Shown here: positions 35,805 through 45,437 of the stretch, in pieces
Position numbering within the stretch: the first letter of the stretch is position 1
Layout of the letters: every line of letters begins with the position of its first letter
Source of the DNA: Phaeobacter italicus
GTDB lineage: Bacteria; Pseudomonadota; Alphaproteobacteria; Rhodobacterales; Rhodobacteraceae
Length of the DNA stretch: 64,000 nucleotides
Direction of reading: 5' to 3'
NCBI RefSeq assembly: GCF_001258055.1
Contig: NZ_CVRM01000022.1
Span: forward strand, 1-64,000
Notes under the pieces: model-generated
Seen by the model: only the letters and a program-made list of their open reading frames with translations
What the model was told of the DNA's origin: nothing
Database searches by the model: none
Translations under genes and position numbers: made by a program

Positions 35805-38800
35805 GTGCGCATGTTTTTGACTTATCTTCTTCTTTTCTTCAGCTTTGTTTCTGCGTCGTCCGCGGTTTTGGCCGACTCACCCTTGCCCGAGGGGCGGTTT
35901 GTTCTGCAGCGCGACACCGATCATTTCGGCGCTGATCTGGGGCCTTTGTTTGATACGGATATGGCCAGTTGCGCCCGCGCCTGCAGTGGGCAGCAGGCCT
36001 GTGTCGGGTTTGTTTTCAACAGTCGCTCGGATGCTTGTTTTCCCAAATCCTCGATGACCGAATCTGCGCCGTTCGAAGGGGCGTTTTCGGCGCAGCTGAT
36101 CCGGGCGGGCAAGGTCGAACAGCGGCAGGCCGAACAGCGCGCAGCGCAGCTGACTGGTCTGGATCCTGCTGATTTCACGGCGGCGCGTCAGCAGGCGGCT
36201 GGGCTGGGACTGCGGTTCCCGGCCGGGGGCGCAACAGTAGAGGATCTGGCGGCAGCAGCGGCAGAGGCCTCGCCTGCGGTTGCCCTGCGCTGGATTGCAG
36301 AGGCGGTCGCCATCAGTGACCGGGGTGATCTGTGGGAGGCCTATGCCCGCAGTCTTATGCGCCAAGAGGGCAAAGGGACAGCTTTGCGCCGCACCCGAGA
36401 GGCCGCGCTTTCGGCGGCTTTGAACAGTTATTTCCGCGCTCAGGGCAATGGCGCGCAGGCGCAGGCCCTGATGGTGGCTGCCCGCGCCTTGGAGCAGCTG
36501 GAGAGGGGGCGCGCGGCAGTGTCGGTGTTGCGCGTTGCCAACGACCTGGCCCCCAGCCCGCGGCTGGCAGAGCGTCTGGACAAGGCGATTGCGGCTTATG
36601 GCTTTCGGGTCACGGACAGTTCGGTTGAAAGTGACAGCGCAGCGCCAAGGATCTGCGTGACCTTCTCGGAAGAGCTGCGAAAACTGGGCGTGAACTATGA
36701 TGACTATGTGAAACTGCCGGATCCCCGACTGGTCGCGGATGCCGATGGTCGCCAGCTTTGCATTGACGGCGTGGTACATGGCACGCGCTATCAACTGACT
36801 TTGCGTCGTGGTCTGCCCGCGGCAACGGGGGAGGTGCTTAACAAGGACGTCACGCTGACCCACTACGTGCGCGACCGCAGTCCAGCGGTGCGTTTCTCCG
36901 GGCGGTCCTATGTCTTGCCGAAGGGCGATCAGGTGGCGTTGCCGGTTGAAACGGTCAATGCCACCCAGCTTGACCTGCGCCTGCGCAGGGTGAGTGACCG
37001 CAATCTATTGCGGACCCTGCAAGAGGACTATTTCGCCCGCCCCCTGTCGCAGTGGCAGGAAGAGCAATTCACGGCGGATATTGCAGAGGAAATCTGGACC
37101 GGCACGGCCGATGTTGGCCAAGATCTTAATCAGGCAGTCACAACGCGGTTGCCACTGGGAGAGGCGCTGGACGGGCAGCCGGTTGGCATCTACGCCCTGA
37201 GTGCACAATTGCCGGGGGCCGACCCCTATGACACGCCCGCAGCGACCCAGTGGTTTGTGCTGACGGATCTGGGGCTCAGCAGCATGATGGGACGTGATGG
37301 GTTGCATGTGCAGGTGCAAAGCCTGTCTGACGCCACACCACGGGCTGGCGTGTCTGTGCAGCTTGTCTCGAACGCGAATGCGATCCTGGGCAGAACAGTG
37401 ACCGATGAGCAGGGCTATGCGCGGTTTGCTCCCGGTTTGGTCCGTGGGACCGGCGCGGCGGCTCCAGCTGTGGTGATGGCCGAGGTCGGACCAGAGGTTG
37501 ATACAGCAGGAGGCGTTGCGGATTTTGCGTTCCTTTCGCTACGGGATGCCGCCTTTGATCTGTCTGACCGAGGTGTCGAAGGGCGGGCCGCACCCGGCCC
37601 AGTCGATGTGTTCCTGTTCACAGACCGGGGCGCCTATCGGGCGGGAGAGGTCATTCATGCCACGGCGTTGGCACGCGACCCACGTGCACAGGCCCTGCCA
37701 GAGGTGCCGTTGATTGCTGTGCTGCGTCGTCCGGACGGCGTGGAATATTCGCGGCAGATCTCTGAGCGGGGGCAAATCGGGGGGCATGTCTTTTCCCTGC
37801 CAGTCGCGGCAACTGCGCCGCGTGGCACCTGGCGGTTGTCAATTTTGGCTGATCCGGACGGCAAACCCCTTGCCAGTCAGCAGGTGCTGGTTGAGGACTT
37901 TTTGCCAGAGCGGATCGATTTCACCCAGGAGGTTGCGGACGCAGGGCAGCTGCGGCCCGGAGGTGTTCTGCAGCTTTCGATCAACGCCCGGTATCTGTTT
38001 GGCGCACCTGGAAGCGATCTTTCGATTGAGGGAGAGGTCCGGCTGCGCGCTGCGGAGGGTCTGGCTGGGTGGCCGGGTTACCGGTTTGGCCGTCACGATG
38101 ACCGCCTGCCTCCACAAAGCCGGTTTTTCAGTGGACAGACGACAGACGGGGCCGGGCTGGCAGAGATCGATCTGAGCCTGCCGCAGCTTGAGACACTGGG
38201 CCAGCCCCTGTTGGCTGAGGTTGTCACACGCCTGTCGGATGGCAGCGCCCGTCCGGTTGAACGGCGCCTGGAGTTGCCGGTGCCTGCATCAGAGCCCTTG
38301 ATCGGGATTAAGTCGCTGTTTGAAGACGTGGTGCCAGAGGGGCAGGACGCGCGCTTTCAGTTGATTGCGATCCCCGGGCCGGAAGAGGCTGCGACCCTGA
38401 AGGCGACATGGACACTCAATCGGATTGAAACCCGGTATCAGTGGTATCAGCTTTACGGGAACTGGAACTGGGAACCAACCACCCGGCGGACGCGGGTTGC
38501 GACGGGCGAGATTACGCTGGGCCGTGATCCTCTCGAGCTGGCGCAACCGGTCGAGTGGGGCGAATACGAGCTGGTGGTCGAGCACGAAGGTCAAAGCTAT
38601 GTGGCGTCCTCTTCCTTGTTCCACGCGGGTTGGTATGTGCCCGCTGATGGCGCGGATACGCCTGATCGGCTGGACGTGTCTCTGGATCGGGAAAGCTATC
38701 AGCCAGGTGATGCCGCCCGCCTGCGCCTGAATGCCCGCAACGGCGGAATGGCGATGATATCCGTGGTGTCAGATCGGCTGATCAGCCGTCAGCTGATTGA

Positions 38801-41270
38801 GGTATCTGCGGGTGAGACACTGATACCGCTCACCGTGACAGAGGAGTGGGGCAGCGGTGCCTATGTCACGGCTGCCTTGGTGCAACCTTTGCAGGGCAAG
38901 GCAGACCAGACCCCGGTGCGGGCGCTGGGCGTGGTTCATGCCGTTGTTGAGCGACCGGGACAAAAGCTGGCCGTGTCGATCAACGTCCCCGACGTTGCGC
39001 GCCCGCGGACAACGCAATTGACCGGTGTCACTGTTGAGGGTGCCCAGGCAGGTGAAGACGTCTGGCTGACTGTTGCGGCTGTCGACCTAGGGATCCTGAA
39101 CCTGACCGGTTTCCGTAGCCCTGACCCTGTGGGGTATTTCTATGGCCAAAGGCGTCTGGGGGTGGAGCTGCGCGATCTATATGGGCGGCTGATTGAAACT
39201 GGAAACGGGGCTCTGGGAGTGGTGCGATCCGGCGGGGATGCCGGATCAGGCATGCAGATGCAGTCTCCGCCCCCGACCCAGGATCTGATGGCTGTGTTCT
39301 CCGGGCCACTCAAGGTCGCAGCTGACGGAACGGTTGATGTGCCGATTGACCTGCCGCCTTTCAATGGCACGGTCCGGCTGATGGCTGTGGCGTGGACACA
39401 GTCCGCGGTCGGGCAGGCAGAACAGGATATGCTGGTTCGCGACCCAATCGTTGTGAGCGCCTCTGCGCCGCGCTTTTTGGCACCCGGTGATCAGAGCCGT
39501 ATCCTAATTGACCTCACTCATGCCGACGGCCCCTCTGGTGAGGTGTCTGTTGCGGCACGGGTTCTGGGTGACGGGCTGGCCTTGGGCAACTTGCCCAGCC
39601 GCGTGGTGCTTGCAGAACAGGGCAGCCAAAGCCTGATCCTGCCCGTTTCGGCAAGCGCGGTTGGTGATCCAGAGATCGAGCTGGCGCTGACCGGCCCCGA
39701 TGGGGCCACGGTGGTTCAGCGCCTGCGCATGCCGGTGCGGGCAAATGATCCCGAGGTCGCGATGACCAGACGGTTTGTGCTGGCGGGCGGGGATAGTTTC
39801 GACTTCTCCTCCGATGTGTTTTCCGGTCTGCGTCCGGGCACTGCACGGGCCATGTTGTCGAGTGGTCCGCTGGCGCGCTTTGACGTGCCGGGGGTGCTGA
39901 ACTCTTTGGACCGTTACCCATACGGCTGCACTGAGCAGGTTACATCCCGCGCGCTGCCGTTGTTGTATCTGTCTTCTGTGGCTCAGGCCGCCGGAGTGGC
40001 GCAGGGTGACAGCGTTGCGACCCAGATCGATCAGGCCATCGAAGAGGTGCTGACCCGACAGGCCAGCAATGGTGGTTTTGGGTTGTGGCGCGCCGAAAGC
40101 GGAGATTTCTGGCTTGATGCCTATGTGACCGACTTTCTTAGTCGGGCGCGAAGCACGGGCCACGCCGTGCCTGAAAAACGGATGCAGCAGGCATTGGACA
40201 ACCTGCGCAACCGGGTGAATTATGCCGCTGATTTCGACAACGGAGGCGAGGCCCTGGCCTATGGGTTGCTGGTCTTGGCACGCGAAGGCGAGGCGGCGAT
40301 GGGCGATCTGCGCTATTACGCTGACGTCAAGGCCGAGGCTTTTGCCACCCCGTTGGCCGTTGCCCAGCTGGGTGCTGCGCTTGCCGCTTACGGTGATCAG
40401 CGCCGTGCGGACAGGTTGTTCCGGCAGGCCGGTGATATGCTGCGGACACAGACGCCGGATGTCACCCTGTGGCGTGCCGACTATGGCAGTGCCTTGCGTG
40501 ATCGGGCCGGTGTTCTGGCACTGGTGACTGAGGCACGATCGGACGTTCTGTCGACGGATCGCCTGGCCCAGAGCCTTGCACCGGATGGGCGGTCGCTCTC
40601 AACCCAGGAAAGCGCGTGGACACTGATGGCGGCGCAGGCGCTGGTGAACCGCGCAGAAGACAGCGGGCTTCTGGTCAATGGTCAGCCTGTTGATGGCCCC
40701 TTTGTCGAGGTCCGCGACGGGGGAAATGCGGCGTTGCCCGTGTCGTTGAGTGCAGCCAGTGGCAGGCAGATCGACATCACACTCACCACGATTGGCGTGC
40801 CAGAAGTCCCCGCCCCGGTTGGCGGAACAGGCTACAGCATCGAGCGCAGCTATTACACGCTGGATGGCGTGCCAATTGAGTACGCAGAGCACGCTGTCGG
40901 AGATCGGTTTGTGACCGTGTTGCGCATTGTGCCATTCGAGCCGGTGGGTGCGCGATTGATGATCAATGATCCGCTTGCGGCCGGTGTCGAGATCGACAAC
41001 CCAAGTCTGCTGCGATCAGGAGATCTGAGCGGATTGGATTGGCTGGATCTGTCGACTGCGCAACATACAGAGTTTCGATCAGATCGGTTCCTTGCAGCGG
41101 TGGATCTGCGCCGCGGAGATCGAGGCGATAAGGCTGGCATTATTACGCTTGCCTATGTCGCCCGTGCCGTCACACCGGGGATGTTCCACCATCCTGCGGC
41201 TTCGGTCGAGGATATGTACAGGCCAGAGTTCCGGGCCCGCACTGGGACCGGACGGTTGCTGATCCGGTGA
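35805..41270 (+). CDS. bacterial alpha-2-macroglobulin with N-terminal PAN/Apple domain
   Basis: A 1821-residue exported protein. A Sec signal peptide ends near VLA-DS at residue 24. It has no lipobox, so the product is probably free in the periplasm rather than lipid-anchored like E. coli YfhM. Residues about 30-95 form a Cys-rich PAN/Apple-like domain (SCARACSGQQACVGFVF). The macroglobulin beta domains follow. The thioester motif CTEQ is intact at 1375-1378, followed by the alpha-helical thioester domain (GGFGLWRAESGDFWLDAYV) and a C-terminal receptor-binding-like domain. Such proteins trap attacking proteases covalently. The GTG at 35805 follows GGAGGG at seven bases. It overlaps pbpC by four bases, the common pairing of a protease trap with a peptidoglycan-repair enzyme. 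Confidence 0.93.
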   Translation: MRMFLTYLLLFFSFVSASSAVLADSPLPEGRFVLQRDTDHFGADLGPLFDTDMASCARACSGQQACVGFVFNSRSDACFPKSSMTESAPFEGAFSAQLIRAGKVEQRQAEQRAAQLTGLDPADFTAARQQAAGLGLRFPAGGATVEDLAAAAAEASPAVALRWIAEAVAISDRGDLWEAYARSLMRQEGKGTALRRTREAALSAALNSYFRAQGNGAQAQALMVAARALEQLERGRAAVSVLRVANDLAPSPRLAERLDKAIAAYGFRVTDSSVESDSAAPRICVTFSEELRKLGVNYDDYVKLPDPRLVADADGRQLCIDGVVHGTRYQLTLRRGLPAATGEVLNKDVTLTHYVRDRSPAVRFSGRSYVLPKGDQVALPVETVNATQLDLRLRRVSDRNLLRTLQEDYFARPLSQWQEEQFTADIAEEIWTGTADVGQDLNQAVTTRLPLGEALDGQPVGIYALSAQLPGADPYDTPAATQWFVLTDLGLSSMMGRDGLHVQVQSLSDATPRAGVSVQLVSNANAILGRTVTDEQGYARFAPGLVRGTGAAAPAVVMAEVGPEVDTAGGVADFAFLSLRDAAFDLSDRGVEGRAAPGPVDVFLFTDRGAYRAGEVIHATALARDPRAQALPEVPLIAVLRRPDGVEYSRQISERGQIGGHVFSLPVAATAPRGTWRLSILADPDGKPLASQQVLVEDFLPERIDFTQEVADAGQLRPGGVLQLSINARYLFGAPGSDLSIEGEVRLRAAEGLAGWPGYRFGRHDDRLPPQSRFFSGQTTDGAGLAEIDLSLPQLETLGQPLLAEVVTRLSDGSARPVERRLELPVPASEPLIGIKSLFEDVVPEGQDARFQLIAIPGPEEAATLKATWTLNRIETRYQWYQLYGNWNWEPTTRRTRVATGEITLGRDPLELAQPVEWGEYELVVEHEGQSYVASSSLFHAGWYVPADGADTPDRLDVSLDRESYQPGDAARLRLNARNGGMAMISVVSDRLISRQLIEVSAGETLIPLTVTEEWGSGAYVTAALVQPLQGKADQTPVRALGVVHAVVERPGQKLAVSINVPDVARPRTTQLTGVTVEGAQAGEDVWLTVAAVDLGILNLTGFRSPDPVGYFYGQRRLGVELRDLYGRLIETGNGALGVVRSGGDAGSGMQMQSPPPTQDLMAVFSGPLKVAADGTVDVPIDLPPFNGTVRLMAVAWTQSAVGQAEQDMLVRDPIVVSASAPRFLAPGDQSRILIDLTHADGPSGEVSVAARVLGDGLALGNLPSRVVLAEQGSQSLILPVSASAVGDPEIELALTGPDGATVVQRLRMPVRANDPEVAMTRRFVLAGGDSFDFSSDVFSGLRPGTARAMLSSGPLARFDVPGVLNSLDRYPYGCTEQVTSRALPLLYLSSVAQAAGVAQGDSVATQIDQAIEEVLTRQASNGGFGLWRAESGDFWLDAYVTDFLSRARSTGHAVPEKRMQQALDNLRNRVNYAADFDNGGEALAYGLLVLAREGEAAMGDLRYYADVKAEAFATPLAVAQLGAALAAYGDQRRADRLFRQAGDMLRTQTPDVTLWRADYGSALRDRAGVLALVTEARSDVLSTDRLAQSLAPDGRSLSTQESAWTLMAAQALVNRAEDSGLLVNGQPVDGPFVEVRDGGNAALPVSLSAASGRQIDITLTTIGVPEVPAPVGGTGYSIERSYYTLDGVPIEYAEHAVGDRFVTVLRIVPFEPVGARLMINDPLAAGVEIDNPSLLRSGDLSGLDWLDLSTAQHTEFRSDRFLAAVDLRRGDRGDKAGIITLAYVARAVTPGMFHHPAASVEDMYRPEFRARTGTGRLLIR

Positions 41271-43345
41271 ACCGACGCGGCGCCATTTGCTGGGCTCTGT
41301 TCTGCATGGGCCTTGCGGTCTGGATCGCGGCCCTCGGGCTGCAGGGCTGGGTCAGCCGGACTGTTCTGCCGCCGGTGTTGGCGGAAACCGCGCGAGAGGT
41401 ACGGGACCGCAACGGTGCGCTGTTGCGGGCCTATCCGGTAGCGGATGGCATTTGGCGTCTGGATGTGGCGTCTGATCAGGTCGATCCGACCTATCTTGCC
41501 ATGCTGCTGCGCTATGAAGACAAGCGGTTCTACAGCCATAGCGGAGTGGATCTGTGGGCCATGCTCCGCGCTGGAACGCAGGCGGTCTGGCGCGACGAGG
41601 TTGTATCTGGCGGCTCTACTTTGACCATGCAGGTGGCGCGTCTGCTTGAGAATGGCGGGACGGGGCGATGGGCCGGAAAACTGCGCCAGATCCGTGTTGC
41701 GCTGGCTTTGGAACAGCGGTTGAGCAAGGCGCAGATCTTGCAGCTCTATCTGCTTCACGCCCCCTTTGGCGGCAACATCGAGGGCGTGCGCGCAGCGAGC
41801 TATGCGTGGTTTGGCAAGGCCCCCCGGAGGCTGACTCCGTCGCAGGCAGCGCTGCTTGTCGCCTTGCCGCAGTCTCCTGAAACGCGGCGGCCTGATCGGG
41901 CGCCGGGTGTTGCGCTGGCCGCGCGCAACCGGGTGATCAACCGCATGGCCGCAGCAGAGGTGATTACGGCAGAGCAGGCAAAAACTGCCTTGTTAGAGCC
42001 GATTCCAAATGAAATTTACCCCTTCCCGCTGGAGGCGCCGCATCTCGCTGATTTGGCGCTGGCAGAGCGACCAGATCAGCGCCAACTTGATCTGACCATT
42101 GATGAGGGCATGCAACGGCGGCTGGCAGGTTTGTTGCGGGAAACGGTGGAGCGTCACGGGGCGAACCTGTCTGCGGCGCTTGTTCTGGCCGATCATCAAA
42201 GCGGTGAGATCCTCGCCTCTGTCGGCTCGCCCGGCTACCACAACGGGGGAAGGCGTGGCTATGTCGACATGACCCGTGCGGCGCGCTCGCCCGGCTCGAC
42301 CCTGAAGCCTTTGGTCTACGGGTTGGCCTTTGATCAGGGCATGGCACATCCCGAGACCATGATCCACGACGGCCCGATTGATATCGATGGCTATGCACCG
42401 CAGAATTTTGACGGCCGCTTCCGCGGGGATCTGCGGGTGCGTCAGGCGCTTCAGCTGTCGCTGAATACCCCGGTTGTCAGCCTGCTGCAGGACCTGGGCC
42501 CCGCGCGGTTGATGACAGCAATGCGCAGGAGCGGCGCAAGACCCGTGCTGCCCGGTGGCCAGCCGGGGCTGGCGGTCGCGCTTGGCGGTGTCGGTGTCAG
42601 CTTGCGTGACCTCGTGCAGATCTATGCGCTGATCGCCGCTGGGGGGCAGGGTATTGTGTTGCATCACCAGCAGGACCAGCCGCCTGAGCGGAGTGCCCGG
42701 ATTTTGTCAGAGGTGGCAGCCTGGCAGCTGGGTGATATCCTTCGGGATCTGCCGCCACCCCCAGGCGCGCCGGCCAGAATGCTGGCCTATAAGACCGGGA
42801 CATCATACGGGCATCGCGATACTTGGGCGATTGGCTGGGATGGGCGATACGTCATCGGCGTCTGGCTGGGGCGCGCTGACGGCACGCCCGTACCGGGTGC
42901 CTTTGGAGCAGAGCTGGCGGCGCCGTTGTTGTTTGAAGCCTTTGGCCGAATGGGCGTCAGCTTTACACCGTTGCCAGCCGCGCCGCCGCAGACATTGGTG
43001 GCGGCAACGGCTGACCTTCCGCTTCCGCTTCGCCGGTTCAGCGCAGCGGGAGAGAGCAAGGGAGCCACCGGGTGGATTGAACCGCTTCAGGTGGTGTTCC
43101 CCCCGGATGGCGCAGAGTTGGTTTCGTCCGCTGACGCCTTGACCCTAAAGCTGCGGGGCGGTGAGGCGCCGTTTGTCATCATGGCCAATGACAGGCCTAT
43201 CCGAACGGGTGTGCGCCGCCGCGTTCTGGAGGTTCCTTCACCGGGGGAAGGGTATTCGACATTTGTCGTGGTGGACCGCAATGGGCAGTCAGACCGGGTG
43301 CGGGTCAGGATCATGCCGGTTCAACCTCTGGGCACGCGAGGCTAG
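41267..43345 (+). CDS. pbpC: penicillin-binding protein 1C
   Basis: A 692-residue bifunctional peptidoglycan synthase. One N-terminal membrane anchor (about residues 8-28) is followed by a GT51 glycosyltransferase domain with catalytic Glu84 in YEDKRFYSHSGVD and GGSTLTMQVARL. The transpeptidase has Ser344 in SPGSTLK, SLNTP and Lys509 in KTGTS. The C-terminal BiPBP-type domain (about 600-692) is typical of PBP1C. The GTG start overlaps the macroglobulin stop (GTGA), so translation is coupled. PBP1C beside a macroglobulin is widespread and thought to mend the wall after damage. It converges on the next gene with 22 bases between. Confidence 0.94.
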   Translation: MNRRGAICWALFCMGLAVWIAALGLQGWVSRTVLPPVLAETAREVRDRNGALLRAYPVADGIWRLDVASDQVDPTYLAMLLRYEDKRFYSHSGVDLWAMLRAGTQAVWRDEVVSGGSTLTMQVARLLENGGTGRWAGKLRQIRVALALEQRLSKAQILQLYLLHAPFGGNIEGVRAASYAWFGKAPRRLTPSQAALLVALPQSPETRRPDRAPGVALAARNRVINRMAAAEVITAEQAKTALLEPIPNEIYPFPLEAPHLADLALAERPDQRQLDLTIDEGMQRRLAGLLRETVERHGANLSAALVLADHQSGEILASVGSPGYHNGGRRGYVDMTRAARSPGSTLKPLVYGLAFDQGMAHPETMIHDGPIDIDGYAPQNFDGRFRGDLRVRQALQLSLNTPVVSLLQDLGPARLMTAMRRSGARPVLPGGQPGLAVALGGVGVSLRDLVQIYALIAAGGQGIVLHHQQDQPPERSARILSEVAAWQLGDILRDLPPPPGAPARMLAYKTGTSYGHRDTWAIGWDGRYVIGVWLGRADGTPVPGAFGAELAAPLLFEAFGRMGVSFTPLPAAPPQTLVAATADLPLPLRRFSAAGESKGATGWIEPLQVVFPPDGAELVSSADALTLKLRGGEAPFVIMANDRPIRTGVRRRVLEVPSPGEGYSTFVVVDRNGQSDRVRVRIMPVQPLGTRG

Positions 43346-43367
43346 ATCACGCGCCAGACCGGTGTCC

Positions 43368-45428
43368 CTAGCGGCGTCCTTCTCGCAGCCATCCAGCGAG
43401 GATCATGGCCGAGGCAAGCAGCAGCACAAGCCAACCCGGCAAAAGGGGCGTTTGGTTGACCGATACGGTGCGGTAGGCATCGCGTGGCGTGAGGCCGATC
43501 CACCCCCGGCCCGCTGCGGTTCTGCCTTCCCTGACATTGCGTAGGATCGGTATACCATCCGAAATGTTGCGAATGCCGCCGCGGGTCTGGCTGACGACCT
43601 CGGCCAGCACGTCGGCTGTTGCTATGGTCTGCTCGAACTCGCGTGGTGCGGCTGGGCCAAGGCCGATCACTGTGCTTTGCGTACCTTCTTCCAACCGGTA
43701 GAGGCCTGGCTCTTTTCCTTCATAGCGACCTTCCCAACGGCCCGGCCCGATCTCGCGCAGCTTGACGATGGCGGTAGAGCCATCTGGCGCAGTCACGGTG
43801 ACGTCTCCGACATCATCCTGCAGGCTGCGGCGTTCGATGCGCATGCGCTGGCCCGTTGCGTCTGCGGTCAGGACGTTTTCTTCCAGCTCAGGTTCTTTCA
43901 TCATCCAATGAGCCAGACGGCGCAGCAGCTCAAGCTGCGGGCCTCCGCCTTCGTAGCCGCGGCTCCAGAGCCAGGCGTGATCGGATGCAAGCAGCGCCAC
44001 GCGCCCGTCCCCTACGCGGTTCAGCACCAGCAAGGGACGGTCGTCCAGTCCGCTCATCAGGACATCCCCTTCGGGGACGTTCACATCCACTTGACGCAAC
44101 CATCGCCCCCAGCTCTCGGCGTCGGTCATGTCGGCGGTGACGGGATGGCGTTGACCCAAATCCGTGACGGTCGGGCGATAGGGGCGTTCGATGACCCGTG
44201 CCGATGGGCTGGCGGGCAGAATGCTGGACAGGGGGGAGCGGTAAATGCTGTCGGCGCTGGCGAAATCCGGTCCAGCTGCGACCAGAACAGCGCCGCCGCG
44301 CTGGACGTAATCTGCAACATTGTCGAGATAGATTGCAGGCAGGATGCCGCGCCGTTTGTAGCGATCGAAGATGATCAGGTCGAAGTCATTGATCTTTTCC
44401 AGAAACAACTCGCGGGTGGGAAAGGCAATCAACGAAAGTTCGTCGACAGGCACCCCGTCCTGCTTTTCCGGTGGCCGCAGAATGGTGAAATGTACCAGAT
44501 CCACCGCGCTGTCCGATTTCAGAAGGTTGCGCCAGGTGCGTCCACCTGGATGGGGTTCGCCCGATACCAAGAGCACGCGCAACCGATCCCGAACACCGTT
44601 GATTTGCACCAGCGCTGCATTGTTGCGGTCAGTAAGCTCACCCTCGGCCATCGGGACCGAAAACTGGATCACATTTCGACCGCCATGCGGAAGAGTGAGA
44701 GGCAGATCGAAATCTACCCCAACCGGCAAGTTAAAGCGTTGCGGTTCTGCCCCGCCTATGGAAATCGCCAGCTCCGCAAGGCCCCCAGGCGACGGTGCCG
44801 CCCCCTGATCTTCGATCCGCAATGTCAGCGTGACGGGCTCCCCGATGATGGCAAAGCTTGGGGCGTTGCGCACGATAAGGCGGCGGTCCCAGTCATCGGG
44901 CTGTCCACTGAGAAGAACATGAAACGGCGCTGGCATAGCGGGGCTTTGGTCGATGTCATGGACCTGACCGTCGCTGATTGCGATCATTCCGGCTATGCGC
45001 CCGCGCGGCAAATTGGCAAGGGCTTCGGCCAGGTGGCCCATCAATGTGGTTCCGCTGTTGTCGGTTGCGCCTTCGCGTGGTTCGACCCCGTCGACGGTGA
45101 CCCAATGGATGTCCGTATTGGGACGTGCTGCAAGGGCCGCTTCCAGCGTGGCGCGGGTCGCGGTGGTCTGTTCTGGGCGATTGGACAGCTGCTGGCTCGC
45201 TGTCTGATCTTCCAGCACGACAACAATATCCTTGAGGGGCGCACGGTCTTCGGTCTGGTAAACCGGTCCGCATAGCGCGGCCAGCAAAACAAGCGCGGCA
45301 GCGCCACGCAGAGCCCAGCCCGAGAGCCGTTTCCAAAGTGCCAGCGCCACAGCAGCAAGTGACAGGGCAGATAGCACCCAGATCACAGTCCAGGGCAGCA
45401 AGGGATCAAAGAGGATCGTCTGTGTCAT
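43368..45428 (-). CDS. large membrane protein with glutamine-amidotransferase-like domain (MoxR operon)
   Basis: A 686-residue protein. Two membrane segments open it (about 12-30 and 40-57) and one closes it (about 661-680, LLPGWLVLLLASAMILAGWL). The large part between is presumably periplasmic. A von Willebrand-like stretch near residues 65-160 (DIVVVLEDQTAS, MIAISDGQVHD) precedes a beta domain. A class I amidotransferase-like domain (FDLIIFDRYKRRG, YVQRGGAVLVAAGP) follows, without a visible catalytic Cys triad. Last gene of the MoxR-DUF58-DUF4159 operon, nine bases past its neighbour. Proteins of this class accompany MoxR ATPases in alphaproteobacteria. Exact function unknown. Confidence 0.75.
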   Translation of the reverse strand: MTQTILFDPLLPWTVIWVLSALSLAAVALALWKRLSGWALRGAAALVLLAALCGPVYQTEDRAPLKDIVVVLEDQTASQQLSNRPEQTTATRATLEAALAARPNTDIHWVTVDGVEPREGATDNSGTTLMGHLAEALANLPRGRIAGMIAISDGQVHDIDQSPAMPAPFHVLLSGQPDDWDRRLIVRNAPSFAIIGEPVTLTLRIEDQGAAPSPGGLAELAISIGGAEPQRFNLPVGVDFDLPLTLPHGGRNVIQFSVPMAEGELTDRNNAALVQINGVRDRLRVLLVSGEPHPGGRTWRNLLKSDSAVDLVHFTILRPPEKQDGVPVDELSLIAFPTRELFLEKINDFDLIIFDRYKRRGILPAIYLDNVADYVQRGGAVLVAAGPDFASADSIYRSPLSSILPASPSARVIERPYRPTVTDLGQRHPVTADMTDAESWGRWLRQVDVNVPEGDVLMSGLDDRPLLVLNRVGDGRVALLASDHAWLWSRGYEGGGPQLELLRRLAHWMMKEPELEENVLTADATGQRMRIERRSLQDDVGDVTVTAPDGSTAIVKLREIGPGRWEGRYEGKEPGLYRLEEGTQSTVIGLGPAAPREFEQTIATADVLAEVVSQTRGGIRNISDGIPILRNVREGRTAAGRGWIGLTPRDAYRTVSVNQTPLLPGWLVLLLASAMILAGWLREGRR

Positions 45429-45437
45429 TGCGGCCCC

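Noticed and set aside
43677-45275. 532-codon plus-strand frame opposite the amidotransferase-like membrane protein
   Set aside because: Antisense shadow rich in Arg, Gln, His and Ala with no domain. The minus-strand gene fits its operon.
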